Shown here piece by piece: positions 9,928 through 19,038 of a DNA stretch of 64,000 bases. Source of the stretch: Sphingobium sp. CECT 9361 (GTDB taxonomy: Bacteria > Pseudomonadota > Alphaproteobacteria > Sphingomonadales > Sphingomonadaceae); contig NZ_CAKKNC010000001.1 of NCBI RefSeq assembly GCF_918741285.1, forward strand, positions 868,001-932,000. The letters are read 5' to 3'. Position numbers and translations under genes: made by a program. The notes beneath the pieces are model-generated. The model saw nothing but the letters and a program-made list of their open reading frames with translations, did not search any database and was not told the origin of the DNA. Positions within the stretch are counted from its first letter, which is position 1. Every line of letters begins with the position of its first letter.

Positions 9928-10638
9928 ATGACCGCGCCCAATGTTCTCATCGTGGAAGACGATCCGGCGCTGCGCACATTGGTCATGCGCGCGTTGCAGC
10001 AGAACGGATTCAACGTCCGCCCGGCAGGCTCGGCGCCGGAAATGTGGAACATCATGGCGGAATCGCCGGTGGACGTCATCATCCTCGACATCATGCTGCC
10101 GGGCACGCACGGGCTCGACCTGTGTCGCCAGATCCGCCAGCAAAGCGATGTGCCGCTGATCTTCGTGAGTGCCAAGGGCACTGAAGTCGACCGTGTCATC
10201 GGGCTGGAGTTGGGCGCGGACGATTATCTGGCCAAGCCATTCGACACGCGCGAGCTTATCGCGCGCATCCGCGCCGTGCTGCGTCGTGGCCGGATGGACC
10301 GCCAGCATGAAGGGGCAGGGCGTCGTGAAGCGCGCTTCGACGGCTGGACCGTGAACTTCCCCCGCCGCGAAGTCAGCGCTCCCGATGGCGCGGTGGTCGA
10401 TCTGACAGGGGCGGAGTTCGACTTGCTCGCGGCATTTATCGACAATCCGCAACGGGTGGTTGCCCGCGAACGGCTGATCGAACTGTCGCGCGCACGGCTG
10501 GGCGATTCTTCGGACCGTAGCGTCGATGTGCTGATCAGCCGCCTGCGCCGGAAACTGTCCAGCGAAGGCGGAAAGACGCCCATCGTGACCGTGCGCGGCG
10601 TCGGCTATATGTTCAGCGCAGAAGTCGAGCGCGTTTGA
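9928..10638 (+). CDS. OmpR-family response regulator (system 1)
   Basis: DNA-binding response regulator of 236 residues: receiver domain (about 1-118) with acidic pocket VEDD, phosphoacceptor Asp54 in IILDIMLPG and conserved lysine in YLAKPFD, then an OmpR-type winged helix (LTGAEFDLLAAFI ... RSVDVLISRLRRKL ... TVRGVGYMF). An in-frame ATG at 9856 would add 24 residues, but that stretch has low third-position GC and is probably leader. Its stop overlaps the start of the partner kinase, so they are translationally coupled. The stimulus is unknown; the porin downstream is a candidate target by position only. Confidence 0.93.
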   Translation: MTAPNVLIVEDDPALRTLVMRALQQNGFNVRPAGSAPEMWNIMAESPVDVIILDIMLPGTHGLDLCRQIRQQSDVPLIFVSAKGTEVDRVIGLELGADDYLAKPFDTRELIARIRAVLRRGRMDRQHEGAGRREARFDGWTVNFPRREVSAPDGAVVDLTGAEFDLLAAFIDNPQRVVARERLIELSRARLGDSSDRSVDVLISRLRRKLSSEGGKTPIVTVRGVGYMFSAEVERV

Positions 10639-11987
10639 GGAACCTGCTGCATCCTTCGCTGGGGTTGATCGGACGGGTTCTCATCATCGTCCTGCTGACG
10701 ATCCTCATCGAATTTTGCGCCGGGACCATATTATACGATCGCGCCAGCAGCCTGCGCGTGCGCGAAGACGAAGCCAATCGCATGGCGGAGCATATCGCCG
10801 CCGCCAGCCGCGTAATGATCCAGCGCGACCCTTCGGAGCGTCCGGCGATGGCCAGCCGCTTGTCGAGCGCCAACTTCACTGTGACCTGGCACCGGACCTT
10901 GCCGCCGCCGCCACCGATGTCCGCCGATCTCTTCGAAATGCGCGATCAGATCGTGGCGCGGGAGCCGGTGTTGGACCACCATATGCTGCGCCTCTATCTT
11001 CGGGAACCGGGACGCAGAACGGTGGTCGTGGGGAGCCTCGCTCTGGATGACGGGACCTGGCTTACCTTCAACGCGCCGCAACTGGTGGATGAGGGCAAGT
11101 TCCGGATCGCCTGGATCGCGATGATGATCGTGGTGGCCATCGGCCTCAGCCTGATCGCCGGTCTGATGATCCGCACGACATTGCAGCCCGTGCGCAGGCT
11201 GGCCGTCGCGGCCGCACGCATCGGCCATGGCGAGCAGGAGCAGATCGCCGAAACCGGCATCAGCGAAGTGCGCGACCTTATCCGCGCGTTCAATGAAATG
11301 CAGGGGCGGATACACTCGCTGATTGCGGACCGGGTGGAGGCTCTGGCTGCGGTGGGCCATGATCTGCGTACACCGCTTGCCCGTCTTCAGTTGCGAGCGG
11401 AAGGCATTGGCGACGATCAACTGCGCGAATCTATCGGGGCCGATGTGCGGGAAATGGCGGGAATGGTTTCCTCGCTGCTGGCCTATCTGGGCGGCGACGA
11501 TGACCCTGAGAATCCGCAGGCTGTCGATCTGGCGGTGATGGCGGCGACGCTGGTCGACGACATCGTCGATCAGGGACGGGATGCAAGCTATGCCGGTCCC
11601 GATCATCTGACGCATCATTTGCGCCCGCTGGGCTTCAAGCGCGCGCTGCGCAACGTGGTCGAGAATGCTGCCAAATATGGCGACATGGTGCAGGTGACGG
11701 TGAACGCGGATCAGGACCATGTCACCATACAGGTCGAAGATGACGGACCCGGCATCGACCCCGAGCGGCTGGAGGATGTGCTGCGACCGTTCGTCCGGCT
11801 GGACGATGCGCGCGGTCGCGATACGCAGGGGCTGGGCCTCGGGCTCGCGATAGCCGTGCGCGCGGTGGAGATGGAGGATGGCACTATCCATCTTGCCAAT
11901 CGGGACTCCGGCGGTCTGTGCGTTACTATTTCCCTGCCTCGCGGCGACGGGGGTGTTGCGCAATCGCGTAATGCAGGGCGGCACTAA
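10635..11987 (+). CDS. Sensor histidine kinase (system 1)
   Basis: Membrane histidine kinase of 450 residues starting at TTG inside the regulator's stop (TTGA overlap). Membrane segments at about residues 9-31 and 155-175 flank a periplasmic domain of about 120 residues. Then come a HAMP linker, the H-box AAVGHDLRTPLARL (His242), N-box NVVENAAKYG, G1 DDGPGID and G2 GLGLGLAI. The PPPPPM stretch in the periplasmic part occurs in several EnvZ/QseC-like sensors. All catalytic boxes are intact. Confidence 0.93.
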   Translation: MRNLLHPSLGLIGRVLIIVLLTILIEFCAGTILYDRASSLRVREDEANRMAEHIAAASRVMIQRDPSERPAMASRLSSANFTVTWHRTLPPPPPMSADLFEMRDQIVAREPVLDHHMLRLYLREPGRRTVVVGSLALDDGTWLTFNAPQLVDEGKFRIAWIAMMIVVAIGLSLIAGLMIRTTLQPVRRLAVAAARIGHGEQEQIAETGISEVRDLIRAFNEMQGRIHSLIADRVEALAAVGHDLRTPLARLQLRAEGIGDDQLRESIGADVREMAGMVSSLLAYLGGDDDPENPQAVDLAVMAATLVDDIVDQGRDASYAGPDHLTHHLRPLGFKRALRNVVENAAKYGDMVQVTVNADQDHVTIQVEDDGPGIDPERLEDVLRPFVRLDDARGRDTQGLGLGLAIAVRAVEMEDGTIHLANRDSGGLCVTISLPRGDGGVAQSRNAGRH

Positions 11988-12260
11988 GGTAATATTGGGA
12001 AATATCATCCCATAAAAAAGCACATTTATGGCTTTTAGAAATAATCAGAAACAATCTGTAAACTAAACAGACATGAACTGTTGCTTGTTAAGCACTGATT
12101 TTCGCAAAATTGCTGCTTTGCACAATTGTCGTTTTGTTCTCCGAGAGCAGAGAGATACAGATTGGGCATCCGGATCGATCCGTACACCGCGAACACCGTG
12201 TGAGATGTACGGACGACAAGGACGCAGGTCGGAACATGTCTTTTCAAAAAGGGGATGTTC

Positions 12261-13097
12261 ATGCGCTATATTCTTGCTTGCGCGGCTTTCAGTGTACTCG
12301 CGGCCTCGCCCGCCATGGCTCAGGAAGAGCCGACGAGTCCGATAACGGTTTCCGGCAGTGTCGGTATCGTTTCCGACTATCGTTTCCGGGGCGTTTCACA
12401 GAGCGACGAAAAGCTGGCAATTCAGGGCGGATTTACCGTGTCGCACGAAAGCGGCCTGTACGTAGCGACCTGGGGTTCCAATCTTTCCGGCTGGGGCACG
12501 TTCGGCGGTTCCAACATGGAGCTGGATCTGGTCGCCGGTTACAAAATGCCACTGGCGGGCGGCGCGCTGGACATCGGTGCCACTTGGTACATGTATCCGG
12601 GCGGCTTCGATAACACCGACTTCATCGAACCTTATGTAAAGCTTTCCGGCACCGCCGGCCCGCTGAACCTGCTGGCAGGTGTCGCTTATGCGCCCAAGCA
12701 GGAAGCATTGGGCAACTGGTATCTGAACGGCACTTCCGCTGCTGCGGGTGTGTATGATGTTCCCGGCGACAAGAACGACAACCTCTATCTGTGGGGCGAT
12801 GCGTCGGCCGGCGTTCCCAACACCGGCCTGACCGTGAAGGGCCATATTGGCTATTCGAACGGTAACAGCGGCCTTGGCCCGTTCGCGACTTCGGTTGCGC
12901 CGACCGGCGAATATTGGGACTGGATGGTCGGTGCCGATTATGCGCTCGGCCCGGTCACGCTCGGCGTGGCCTATGTCGATACCGACATCTCGAAGGGCGA
13001 GTCGGCTTATCTGCAGCCCAGCTTCAGCAAAGGCCAGGACGGCACGGGTTCGATCGCCGATGCGACGATCCTCTTCTCGGTCACCGCTGCGTTCTGA
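12261..13097 (+). CDS. TorF family putative porin
   Basis: Outer-membrane beta-barrel protein of 278 residues: signal peptide with cleavage near SPAMA-QEE, then alternating strands opening with the TorF signature SGSVGIVSDYRFRGVSQSD and ending in phenylalanine (SVTAAF), the barrel-assembly signal. Start 12261 is chosen because AGGGGA stands at normal distance; an in-frame ATG at 12255 touches that site. A long AT-rich leader (11988-12260) precedes it and a strong terminator follows, so it is monocistronic. Transported solute unknown. Confidence 0.9.
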   Translation: MRYILACAAFSVLAASPAMAQEEPTSPITVSGSVGIVSDYRFRGVSQSDEKLAIQGGFTVSHESGLYVATWGSNLSGWGTFGGSNMELDLVAGYKMPLAGGALDIGATWYMYPGGFDNTDFIEPYVKLSGTAGPLNLLAGVAYAPKQEALGNWYLNGTSAAAGVYDVPGDKNDNLYLWGDASAGVPNTGLTVKGHIGYSNGNSGLGPFATSVAPTGEYWDWMVGADYALGPVTLGVAYVDTDISKGESAYLQPSFSKGQDGTGSIADATILFSVTAAF

Positions 13098-13127
13098 TCC
13101 GCGATTTTCTCTGAAACTTGCCTGACG

Positions 13128-13162
13128 AAAGGGGCGGGGACCATGCGGTTCCCGCCCCTTTT
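13128..13162 (+). terminator. Intrinsic terminator of the TorF porin
   Basis: A 13-bp GC-rich stem with one G-T wobble, AAAGGGGCGGGGA (13128-13140) with TTCCCGCCCCTTT, loop of 8, ending in TTTT. It starts 30 bases after the stop codon. Confidence 0.88.
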
Positions 13163-13284
13163 GCTGTGATGATGGCGAAAAGGCGCTGCGACACATTGCG
13201 ACAATTGAGGGCGCGCGCTGACACATCTGTGGGACAAGTGGCCCCGATAAGGGCATCACAGTTAGTGAAGTAAAGGACACCCTC

Positions 13285-13908
13285 ATGAGAAAGTTACTGA
13301 TCTCCGTCGCTCTTGGCAGCATGCTCGTCGCGGGCGGCGTTGCCGTTGCACAGTCCAACGGCCCCGGCCCGAAAATGGGCATGCGCGGCCCGATGATGGC
13401 CGACGCCAACAAGGATGGTAAGCTCACCAAGGCGGAAGTCACTGCCGCAAGCGAAGCTGCCTTTGCCAAGATGGACCTGAACGGCGACGGCAAGATCACC
13501 AAGGAAGAACGCGACACGCTCCGCCAGAAGCGCTTCGACGATCGCTTTGCCAAGATGGACACCGACGGCAACGGCCAGATCAGCAAGGCCGAATTTCAGG
13601 CGCAGCACGATGCTCGCCAGGAAAAGATGGCCGAATGGCGCGCTGGCAAGGGCGGGCCCGATGGCCAGCGCATGGGCCGGATGCACCACCGCGGCAAGAT
13701 GGGCGGCATGTGGGGTAAGGATGCCGACAAGGATGGCACTGTGACCCGCGCCGAATTCATGGCACGCCCGATGGCCATGTTCGACCGTGCGGACGCCAAC
13801 AAGGATGGCGTTGTCACGGCTGAGGAAATGAAGGCTGCGATGCCGGGGCGCGGCGAACGCGGTAAGGGTCGCATGGCTCCCCCGCCGCCGCCTGCGCCGC
13901 AGAACTAA
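13285..13908 (+). CDS. Exported EF-hand protein with five calcium loops
   Basis: A 207-residue protein with a signal peptide (cleavage near AVAQ-SNG), so periplasmic or secreted. Five EF-hand loops are visible: DANKDGKLTKAE, DLNGDGKITKEE, DTDGNGQISKAE, DADKDGTVTRAE and DANKDGVVTAEE, each with D-x-D/N-x-D/N-G spacing. A Met/His/Gly-rich linker (RMGRMHHRGKMGGMWG) lies between loops 3 and 4, and the tail is proline-rich. AAAGGA precedes the ATG. It ends in a 16-bp hairpin before the second two-component system, which may sense the same ion, as with CarO-type calcium proteins next to PhoPQ-like systems elsewhere; that link is inference. Confidence 0.9.
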   Translation: MRKLLISVALGSMLVAGGVAVAQSNGPGPKMGMRGPMMADANKDGKLTKAEVTAASEAAFAKMDLNGDGKITKEERDTLRQKRFDDRFAKMDTDGNGQISKAEFQAQHDARQEKMAEWRAGKGGPDGQRMGRMHHRGKMGGMWGKDADKDGTVTRAEFMARPMAMFDRADANKDGVVTAEEMKAAMPGRGERGKGRMAPPPPPAPQN

Positions 13909-13916
13909 GTAAGACC

Positions 13917-13958
13917 AGACATGCCCCGATGCTTTATAACCGGCATCGGGGCATGTCT
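13917..13958. terminator. Strong hairpin after the EF-hand gene
   Basis: A perfect 16-bp stem, AGACATGCCCCGATGC (13917-13932) with its complement (13943-13958), loop of 10. Only a weak T-run follows, but the stem is stable enough to be the gene's 3' end. Confidence 0.75.
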
Positions 13959-14010
13959 TCTGCATGGCTTCGCTCTTTCTTCTCGTTTCCTCCCATGACA
14001 AGACACGCAC

Positions 14011-14730
14011 ATGAACGAACGCCCGCATCTCCTGCTCGTCGACGATGAACGCTCCATTCGGGAGCCGCTCGCGCAATATCTGCAGCGCAACGGATTTCGT
14101 GTGACTGCCGTCGAGAATGCCAGCGAGGCGCGGATGCGGCTGGCGGCCAATGCCATCGATCTCGTCATTCTGGATATCATGATGCCCGGCGAGGACGGCC
14201 TCAGCCTGTGCCGCCATATCCGCGAAACCAGCGACACGCCGGTCATATTGCTGACCGCGAAGTCGGAGGAAACGGACCGTATCGTCGGTCTGGAAATGGG
14301 TGCGGACGATTATGTCCTCAAACCCTTTTCTCCCCGTGAGCTCGTCGCGCGGATCAAGGTGATTTTCCGGCGGGTGGCCACCGGCGGTCAGCGGGTCAGC
14401 ACCGCTGACGGCGCTAGCTACGCTTTTGCCGGCTGGGTCCTTCGGTCGCAGGAGCGGACACTGGTGGACAGCGAAGGCGTATCCCTCCCGCTTTCGACCG
14501 CCGAATATAATCTGATGCTCGCCTTCGTGACGCGGCCCAATCATGTGCTGAGCCGCGATCAGTTGCTCGACATCACACAGGGCCGCGAAGCCAATGCGTT
14601 CGACCGTGCCATCGACAATCAGATCAGCCGACTGCGCAAGAAGATAGAGGACGATCCGAAAAATCCCGCCCTTATCAAAACGGTGTGGGGCGGCGGCTAC
14701 ACTCTGGCGGCAGAAGTGCGGAAATTGTGA
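14011..14730 (+). CDS. OmpR-family response regulator (system 2)
   Basis: Response regulator of 239 residues: receiver with LVDDE pocket, phosphoacceptor Asp55 in VILDIMMPGEDG and lysine in YVLKPFSPREL, then an OmpR-type winged helix (LSTAEYNLMLAFV ... FDRAIDNQISRLRKKIEDDP ... KTVWGGGYTL). The RKKIEDDP and VWGGGY forms resemble the OmpR/CpxR branch. The following kinase starts inside its last codons (GTGA overlap), so the pair is one operon. Confidence 0.93.
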   Translation: MNERPHLLLVDDERSIREPLAQYLQRNGFRVTAVENASEARMRLAANAIDLVILDIMMPGEDGLSLCRHIRETSDTPVILLTAKSEETDRIVGLEMGADDYVLKPFSPRELVARIKVIFRRVATGGQRVSTADGASYAFAGWVLRSQERTLVDSEGVSLPLSTAEYNLMLAFVTRPNHVLSRDQLLDITQGREANAFDRAIDNQISRLRKKIEDDPKNPALIKTVWGGGYTLAAEVRKL

Positions 14731-16082
14731 TTCAGCCTTTACGCCGCGTCCTTCCCAAAAGCCTGATCGGCCAGGTCATTCTGGTTGTCGCGCTGGCGCT
14801 GTTCGTGGCGCAGGCGATCAACTTCGCGTTTCTGATGCGGGAGCGCAACCGGATGCTGCTGACGGCGGCCACTGCACCTGCCGTCGCGCGCATCGTCGAT
14901 GGTCTGGACCGGCAGGAAGAGCGCCGTCTGGGCGGGCGGGACGGTCCGGGACGCGTCACCTTCTTCGACGCAAAGCCAGCCTTCTCCGGGCATCGCAGAG
15001 TCGATGCGGAACATCGCGCGACCGACATGTTTGCAGATGTCGGCTTCACGGTCCTTTCTGTCGAAGCCTATGAAGGCGTGGCGCAGCTTCGCACGGGCCG
15101 TCGGTCGCGATTGCGTGACCGCATCGAGCCGCACCGCCCGCGCGAAGTCCATCTGCTGACTATCGCCGTGGAATATCAACCCGGTCGCTGGGTCACCACG
15201 CAATCGCGGATGAGCAAGGGCATGCCGCGATTGAATGGCTGGCTGCTGGGGCAGACTCTCATTCTCTATGTGATCGTCCTGCTGCCTTTATTGTGGGTGG
15301 GGCGCCGCCTTGCCCGTCCCCTGAAAGACCTTACCGCCTCCGCGCGCCAGTTCGCTGCGACCGGGTCGGCCGATCCGGTCGAGGAGCGCGGGCCGGGCGA
15401 TGTCCGCGATCTGACCACGGCTTTCAACGCCATGCGATCCCGCCTGCGGGCGATGCTGGATGAAAAGGACCGGATGCTGGGCGCCATCGGTCACGATCTG
15501 CGCACGCCGCTGGCGTCGCTGCGGGTCCGTACCGAATCGGTCGAAGATGAAGGCGAGCGCGCGCGCATGTCCGACACGATCGAGGAAATGAACCGGATGC
15601 TGGAAGACATCCTCTCGCTCGCGCGGGCGGGGCGCAGCATGGAGCCGGTCATAAAGGTCGATCTGTCCGCCCTCGCCGATGCCGTGGTGGAGGATTTCAT
15701 CGAACTGGGTTCGCCTGTCGATATGGTGGACAGCGCGCGTGCGGTGGCCCCGGTCCGGCCGCAACTCATTCGCCGGGCCCTGCGCAATCTGATCGAAAAC
15801 GCAGTGGTGTACGGGCATCGCGCGCATGTTTCCGTCGTGCAGGATGCCGCCGCGATCCGCATTTGCGTGGCCGACGAAGGGCCGGGCATCGCGGAAGAGC
15901 GCATGGACGAAATGATGGAGCCGTTCACCCGCCTGGAAGGATCGCGGAACCGCGAAACCGGCGGCGCGGGCCTTGGCCTTGCCTTGGTGCGCGCCATCAT
16001 GGCCGAACATGGCGGCGCGCTCCGCCTCGCCAACCGCCCGGACGGCGGTTTGGAGGCCAGCCTCGTTTTGCCGATGGCTTAA
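14727..16082 (+). CDS. Sensor histidine kinase (system 2)
   Basis: Membrane kinase of 451 residues starting at GTG 14727, overlapping the regulator stop by four bases; the frame is open further upstream but that is inside the regulator gene. Membrane segments lie at about residues 11-32 and 170-192 around a periplasmic domain, followed by HAMP, H-box GAIGHDLRTPLASL (His256), N-box NLIENAVVYG, G1 DEGPGIAEER and G2 GGAGLGLAL. Its TAA stop overlaps the stop of the convergent motB gene by three bases, leaving no room for a terminator. Confidence 0.93.
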   Translation: MIQPLRRVLPKSLIGQVILVVALALFVAQAINFAFLMRERNRMLLTAATAPAVARIVDGLDRQEERRLGGRDGPGRVTFFDAKPAFSGHRRVDAEHRATDMFADVGFTVLSVEAYEGVAQLRTGRRSRLRDRIEPHRPREVHLLTIAVEYQPGRWVTTQSRMSKGMPRLNGWLLGQTLILYVIVLLPLLWVGRRLARPLKDLTASARQFAATGSADPVEERGPGDVRDLTTAFNAMRSRLRAMLDEKDRMLGAIGHDLRTPLASLRVRTESVEDEGERARMSDTIEEMNRMLEDILSLARAGRSMEPVIKVDLSALADAVVEDFIELGSPVDMVDSARAVAPVRPQLIRRALRNLIENAVVYGHRAHVSVVQDAAAIRICVADEGPGIAEERMDEMMEPFTRLEGSRNRETGGAGLGLALVRAIMAEHGGALRLANRPDGGLEASLVLPMA

Positions 16083-17140
16083 TGCTTGCCGGGTTTCGCT
16101 CCACCGGCTTTCGCATTGGGATTGACGATCACTGCCCCGGTCGGAAGCCCGGTGCCGCCCATGTCGAGCGCAGTGGCTTCCTCCCGCGCCTTGCGTTGCG
16201 GATTGTCGCGTTCGCGGATCGCGGCGCGCGTCTCGGCATCCATGCCTGCCAGTTCACTGGCATTGGACCGGCCACCCTTTGACCAGCCAAGCACGATGGA
16301 CATGCGCCGGTTGCGCGGATCGTAGATATTGCCTTCGATGAACGGCTCACGGTCGGCGACGCCTTCGATCTTGGCAAATCGTTCGTTGCTGAGGCCTGAG
16401 TCTGCCAAAGCCTTGCGCGTGGCTTCGGCGCGGGCGGACGACAGCAGCCAATTGTTCATCGTTCGCCCGGTTGCATAGGGCAAACCATCGGTGTGCCCGC
16501 GCACGATGACATCGTTTGGCATGTCCTGCAGCACCTTGGACACTTCACCGATCAGCGAGCGCGCTTGCGGGAGTAAACGGTCGGTTGCCATGGCGAACAT
16601 CGCAAAGTCGGCTTCGTCGATCAGGTCGATCCGCAACCCTTCGTGGGTCTCGGTAAAGCGGATGTTCTTGCGCATCTTGGCCATCAGCTTGTTGGCGGCC
16701 ATGCGCTGTTCGATCTGCTGCTTGATCTTCTCGAACTTCTGGCGGTCGGCGGCGCGCTTCATCTTGCCGCCTTCGTCCTTCGTGCCGGATGCATCGCGCG
16801 GGATGGTGATCGCCATATTGCCCTGGCCGCCGGTCGTCGGGTAATTTTCCTTGCCGGTGATGCTGTCGCCACCCAACAGGCCGGTCGCGCCTGCGCTCCC
16901 GGCTTTCATGGTGACCATCGTCGGCGTGAAATAGTCGGCGAGCGCCTTGCGTTGCTTTTCGGTCGTTGCCCCGAGCAGCCACATAAGGAGAAAGAACGCC
17001 ATCATCGCCGTCACGAAGTCGGCATAGGCGACTTTCCACGCGCCGCCATGGTGACCGGCATGGGCCTCCACGATGATCTTCTTTACGATGATCGGGCGCG
17101 GTTCCGGTTCGTTCCCGCGCTTCTTGCTATCGGCGGCCAT
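16079..17140 (-). CDS. motB: Flagellar stator protein MotB
   Basis: Stator subunit anchoring the MotA channel to peptidoglycan, 353 residues. The N-terminal part has the MotB signature (HHGGAWKVAYADFVTAMMAFFLLMWL) with the proton-carrying aspartate at residue 41. The C-terminal OmpA-like domain has VRGHTDGLPYATG and the peptidoglycan motif NNWLLSSARAEATRKAL. It starts 3 bases after the motA stop, so motAB is one operon. A Gly/Lys-rich tail follows the domain. Confidence 0.96.
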   Translation of the reverse strand: MAADSKKRGNEPEPRPIIVKKIIVEAHAGHHGGAWKVAYADFVTAMMAFFLLMWLLGATTEKQRKALADYFTPTMVTMKAGSAGATGLLGGDSITGKENYPTTGGQGNMAITIPRDASGTKDEGGKMKRAADRQKFEKIKQQIEQRMAANKLMAKMRKNIRFTETHEGLRIDLIDEADFAMFAMATDRLLPQARSLIGEVSKVLQDMPNDVIVRGHTDGLPYATGRTMNNWLLSSARAEATRKALADSGLSNERFAKIEGVADREPFIEGNIYDPRNRRMSIVLGWSKGGRSNASELAGMDAETRAAIRERDNPQRKAREEATALDMGGTGLPTGAVIVNPNAKAGGAKPGKH

Positions 17141-17143
17141 CGC

Positions 17144-18007
17144 TTATTTGCCCCGCATGCCGTCGAACACTTCGGCGAAGGCAGGCTGGTTGGCGTGAGT
17201 CAGGCTGGAGCGCGCGGCTTCGATGACCAGCGGCTGCGGGTGACCGTGCAGCGATGCGATGATGATCTGCTTCACGACATGATAGATAGCGCCATCGGCT
17301 TCGATCACCGATTTGCAGCGTGTCGCGAACGGACCGACCAGACCATAAGCCAGCAAAATACCCAGGAACGTGCCGACGAGCGCCGAACCGATCATCGCAC
17401 CCAGAATGGCCGGCGGCTGATCGATCGAACCCATCGTCTTGACCACGCCCAGAACCGCCGCGACGATGCCGAGTGCGGGAAGCGCATCGGCAAGTCCCTG
17501 CAGGTTTTCGGCAGGCTTGATCGCTTCGTGGTGATGCGTCTTGAGCGTGTTGTCCATCACGTCCTCGACGGCATGTGGGTCGAGCGTGCCGGACGATACG
17601 ACCACCAGCCGCAGCGTATCGCTGATCAGATGGATGAGCGTCTTGTCCTTCAACAGGCGGGGATATTCGCTGAACACAGCCGAAGATGCCGGATCTTCGA
17701 TATGGGGTTCCAGCGCCACCGGCCCTTCGACGCGCAGCATCTTCATCAGCTTGCTGACGAGGAAGATGCAATCGAGGAAATCCTGTTTCTTGTACGTTGC
17801 GCCCTTGAATACCTTGGCGAAACCGCCGCCCAGCGCCTTGAGGTCCGCGCCGCTGTTGCCGATGATAAGGGAGCCGACGGCGGCGCCGCCGATGATGAGC
17901 ATTTCGTGCGGAAGTGCGTGCAGTACCGGGCCAAGATCGCCTCCGGTAAAGGCGAACCCCCCGAAGACCATGCCGACCAGAACGACGATACCAATGACTG
18001 CGAACAT
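17144..18007 (-). CDS. motA: Flagellar stator protein MotA
   Basis: Inner-membrane ion-channel subunit of the stator, 287 residues with four hydrophobic segments. The signature GIVAAVLGVVKTMGSI, the LAYGLVGPFATR motif in the last membrane pair and the charged cytoplasmic loop are intact. ATG 18007 is preferred because GGGGA stands five bases upstream; a GTG at 18019 would overlap this site. A sigma28-like promoter about 60 bases upstream would put it in the late FliA class. Confidence 0.96.
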   Translation of the reverse strand: MFAVIGIVVLVGMVFGGFAFTGGDLGPVLHALPHEMLIIGGAAVGSLIIGNSGADLKALGGGFAKVFKGATYKKQDFLDCIFLVSKLMKMLRVEGPVALEPHIEDPASSAVFSEYPRLLKDKTLIHLISDTLRLVVVSSGTLDPHAVEDVMDNTLKTHHHEAIKPAENLQGLADALPALGIVAAVLGVVKTMGSIDQPPAILGAMIGSALVGTFLGILLAYGLVGPFATRCKSVIEADGAIYHVVKQIIIASLHGHPQPLVIEAARSSLTHANQPAFAEVFDGMRGK

Positions 18008-18065
18008 GCTGTTCCCCACGTGAAACCCATCGCGTGGCTGCGCACCGCGATACCGTTTGATTGTA

Positions 18066-18092
18066 AGGACGGTTTGGTTACCGTGGGGTTTA
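18066..18092 (-). promoter_or_regulatory. Sigma28-like promoter for motAB
   Basis: The minus strand reads TAAA-N15-ACCGTCCT, compared with TAAA-N15-GCCGTTCT at fliD and TTAA-N15-GCCGTTAT at fliC in this window. Spacing is exact; the -10 element keeps CCGT. Distance to the motA start is about 58 bases. Confidence 0.5.
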
Positions 18093-18164
18093 GGTTATTC
18101 TGATTAGTGCGATTAAATTATCGCAGTCGGCGCTTTTTTTAGCGTTGGCCGCCACATCGGAATA

Positions 18165-19010
18165 TTATCGAATCAGGTCGAACAGCGTCTGCTGGTTGAT
18201 CTTTGCGAACACGGCCTGCGCGGCCTGCAACGTCGTCAGCTTCGACTGAACGCTGGCCAGCGTTTCGGTCAGGTCCGTATCTTCCAGAACGCTACGCCGT
18301 TCGCTGAGCGTCAGGTTGACTTCGACCAGACGATCCTTTGCCGTATCCAGCCGGTCACCGCGCACCCCCTGCGACGTCTGCTGGTTGATGACGTGATCCA
18401 GACCCTTGCGCAGTCCATCGAGCGCGGCGCTGCGCTGGGCGTCTGTCCCGGTCGAAACAGCGGCGATGGCATTGGCCAGGATGTCGTCGATCGACATGAC
18501 GGTGCCGCCCACATTGATCCCGGTCGAAACCTGTTCGCGCGTGCCGACAACCTGAAGATTGATGCCGCGCGAGACGGGGATCGCTGTGCTGGTGCCGACG
18601 TCGAACACGGGCGTGCCCTGAAAATCGGTTTCGTTGATCAGTTCGTTGGCGACGATGCGGATATTGCTAAGCTCCGCCGTGATCGCGGCCCGACCGCTGT
18701 CGTTGGTGGATGCGGTCGTGGCTGTAACCATCAATTCCTGGCCGCGATTGAACAGGTTATACAATTCCTCAAGATTGGAACTGGCCTTGGCCGAACGCGA
18801 TTGCGCATAGGACACGTTGTGCGACCATGCCGCCTGCTGCGACTGCTGACGGGCAAGGTCGGACACCTGCACCCACGCCAGCGGGTCCTGCGACGCCTTG
18901 GTCAGCCGCGTGCCGCTGGACACGGCGGTCTGATCGGCCATGATGCTTTGCGACAACGCTTTCTGGCGGCGGATTTCGTCGGCCAGCGTCTGTGCGGTGA
19001 TGGCTACCAT
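18165..19010 (-). CDS. flgL: Flagellar hook-filament junction protein FlgL
   Basis: Second hook-filament junction protein, 281 residues, related to flagellin: N-terminal coiled-coil (SVSSGTRLTKASQDPLAW-like pattern) and C-terminal coiled-coil (LSERRSVLEDTDLTETLA ... QAAQAVFAKINQQTLFDLI) with a short variable centre. It is exported by the flagellar type III system. It lies 28 bases after flgK at the end of the flgB-L operon. Confidence 0.93.
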   Translation of the reverse strand: MVAITAQTLADEIRRQKALSQSIMADQTAVSSGTRLTKASQDPLAWVQVSDLARQQSQQAAWSHNVSYAQSRSAKASSNLEELYNLFNRGQELMVTATTASTNDSGRAAITAELSNIRIVANELINETDFQGTPVFDVGTSTAIPVSRGINLQVVGTREQVSTGINVGGTVMSIDDILANAIAAVSTGTDAQRSAALDGLRKGLDHVINQQTSQGVRGDRLDTAKDRLVEVNLTLSERRSVLEDTDLTETLASVQSKLTTLQAAQAVFAKINQQTLFDLIR

Positions 19011-19038
19011 GGCCTATAATTCCCTTTTAAAATCTTGA

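Noticed and set aside
14685-14726. Upstream start for the second histidine kinase
   Set aside because: It lies inside the regulator gene; GTG 14727 overlapping the stop gives a normal kinase N-terminus.
16643-18103. 486-codon open frame antisense to motAB
   Set aside because: MotA and MotB motifs are clear on the opposite strand; this frame shows no recognisable protein features.
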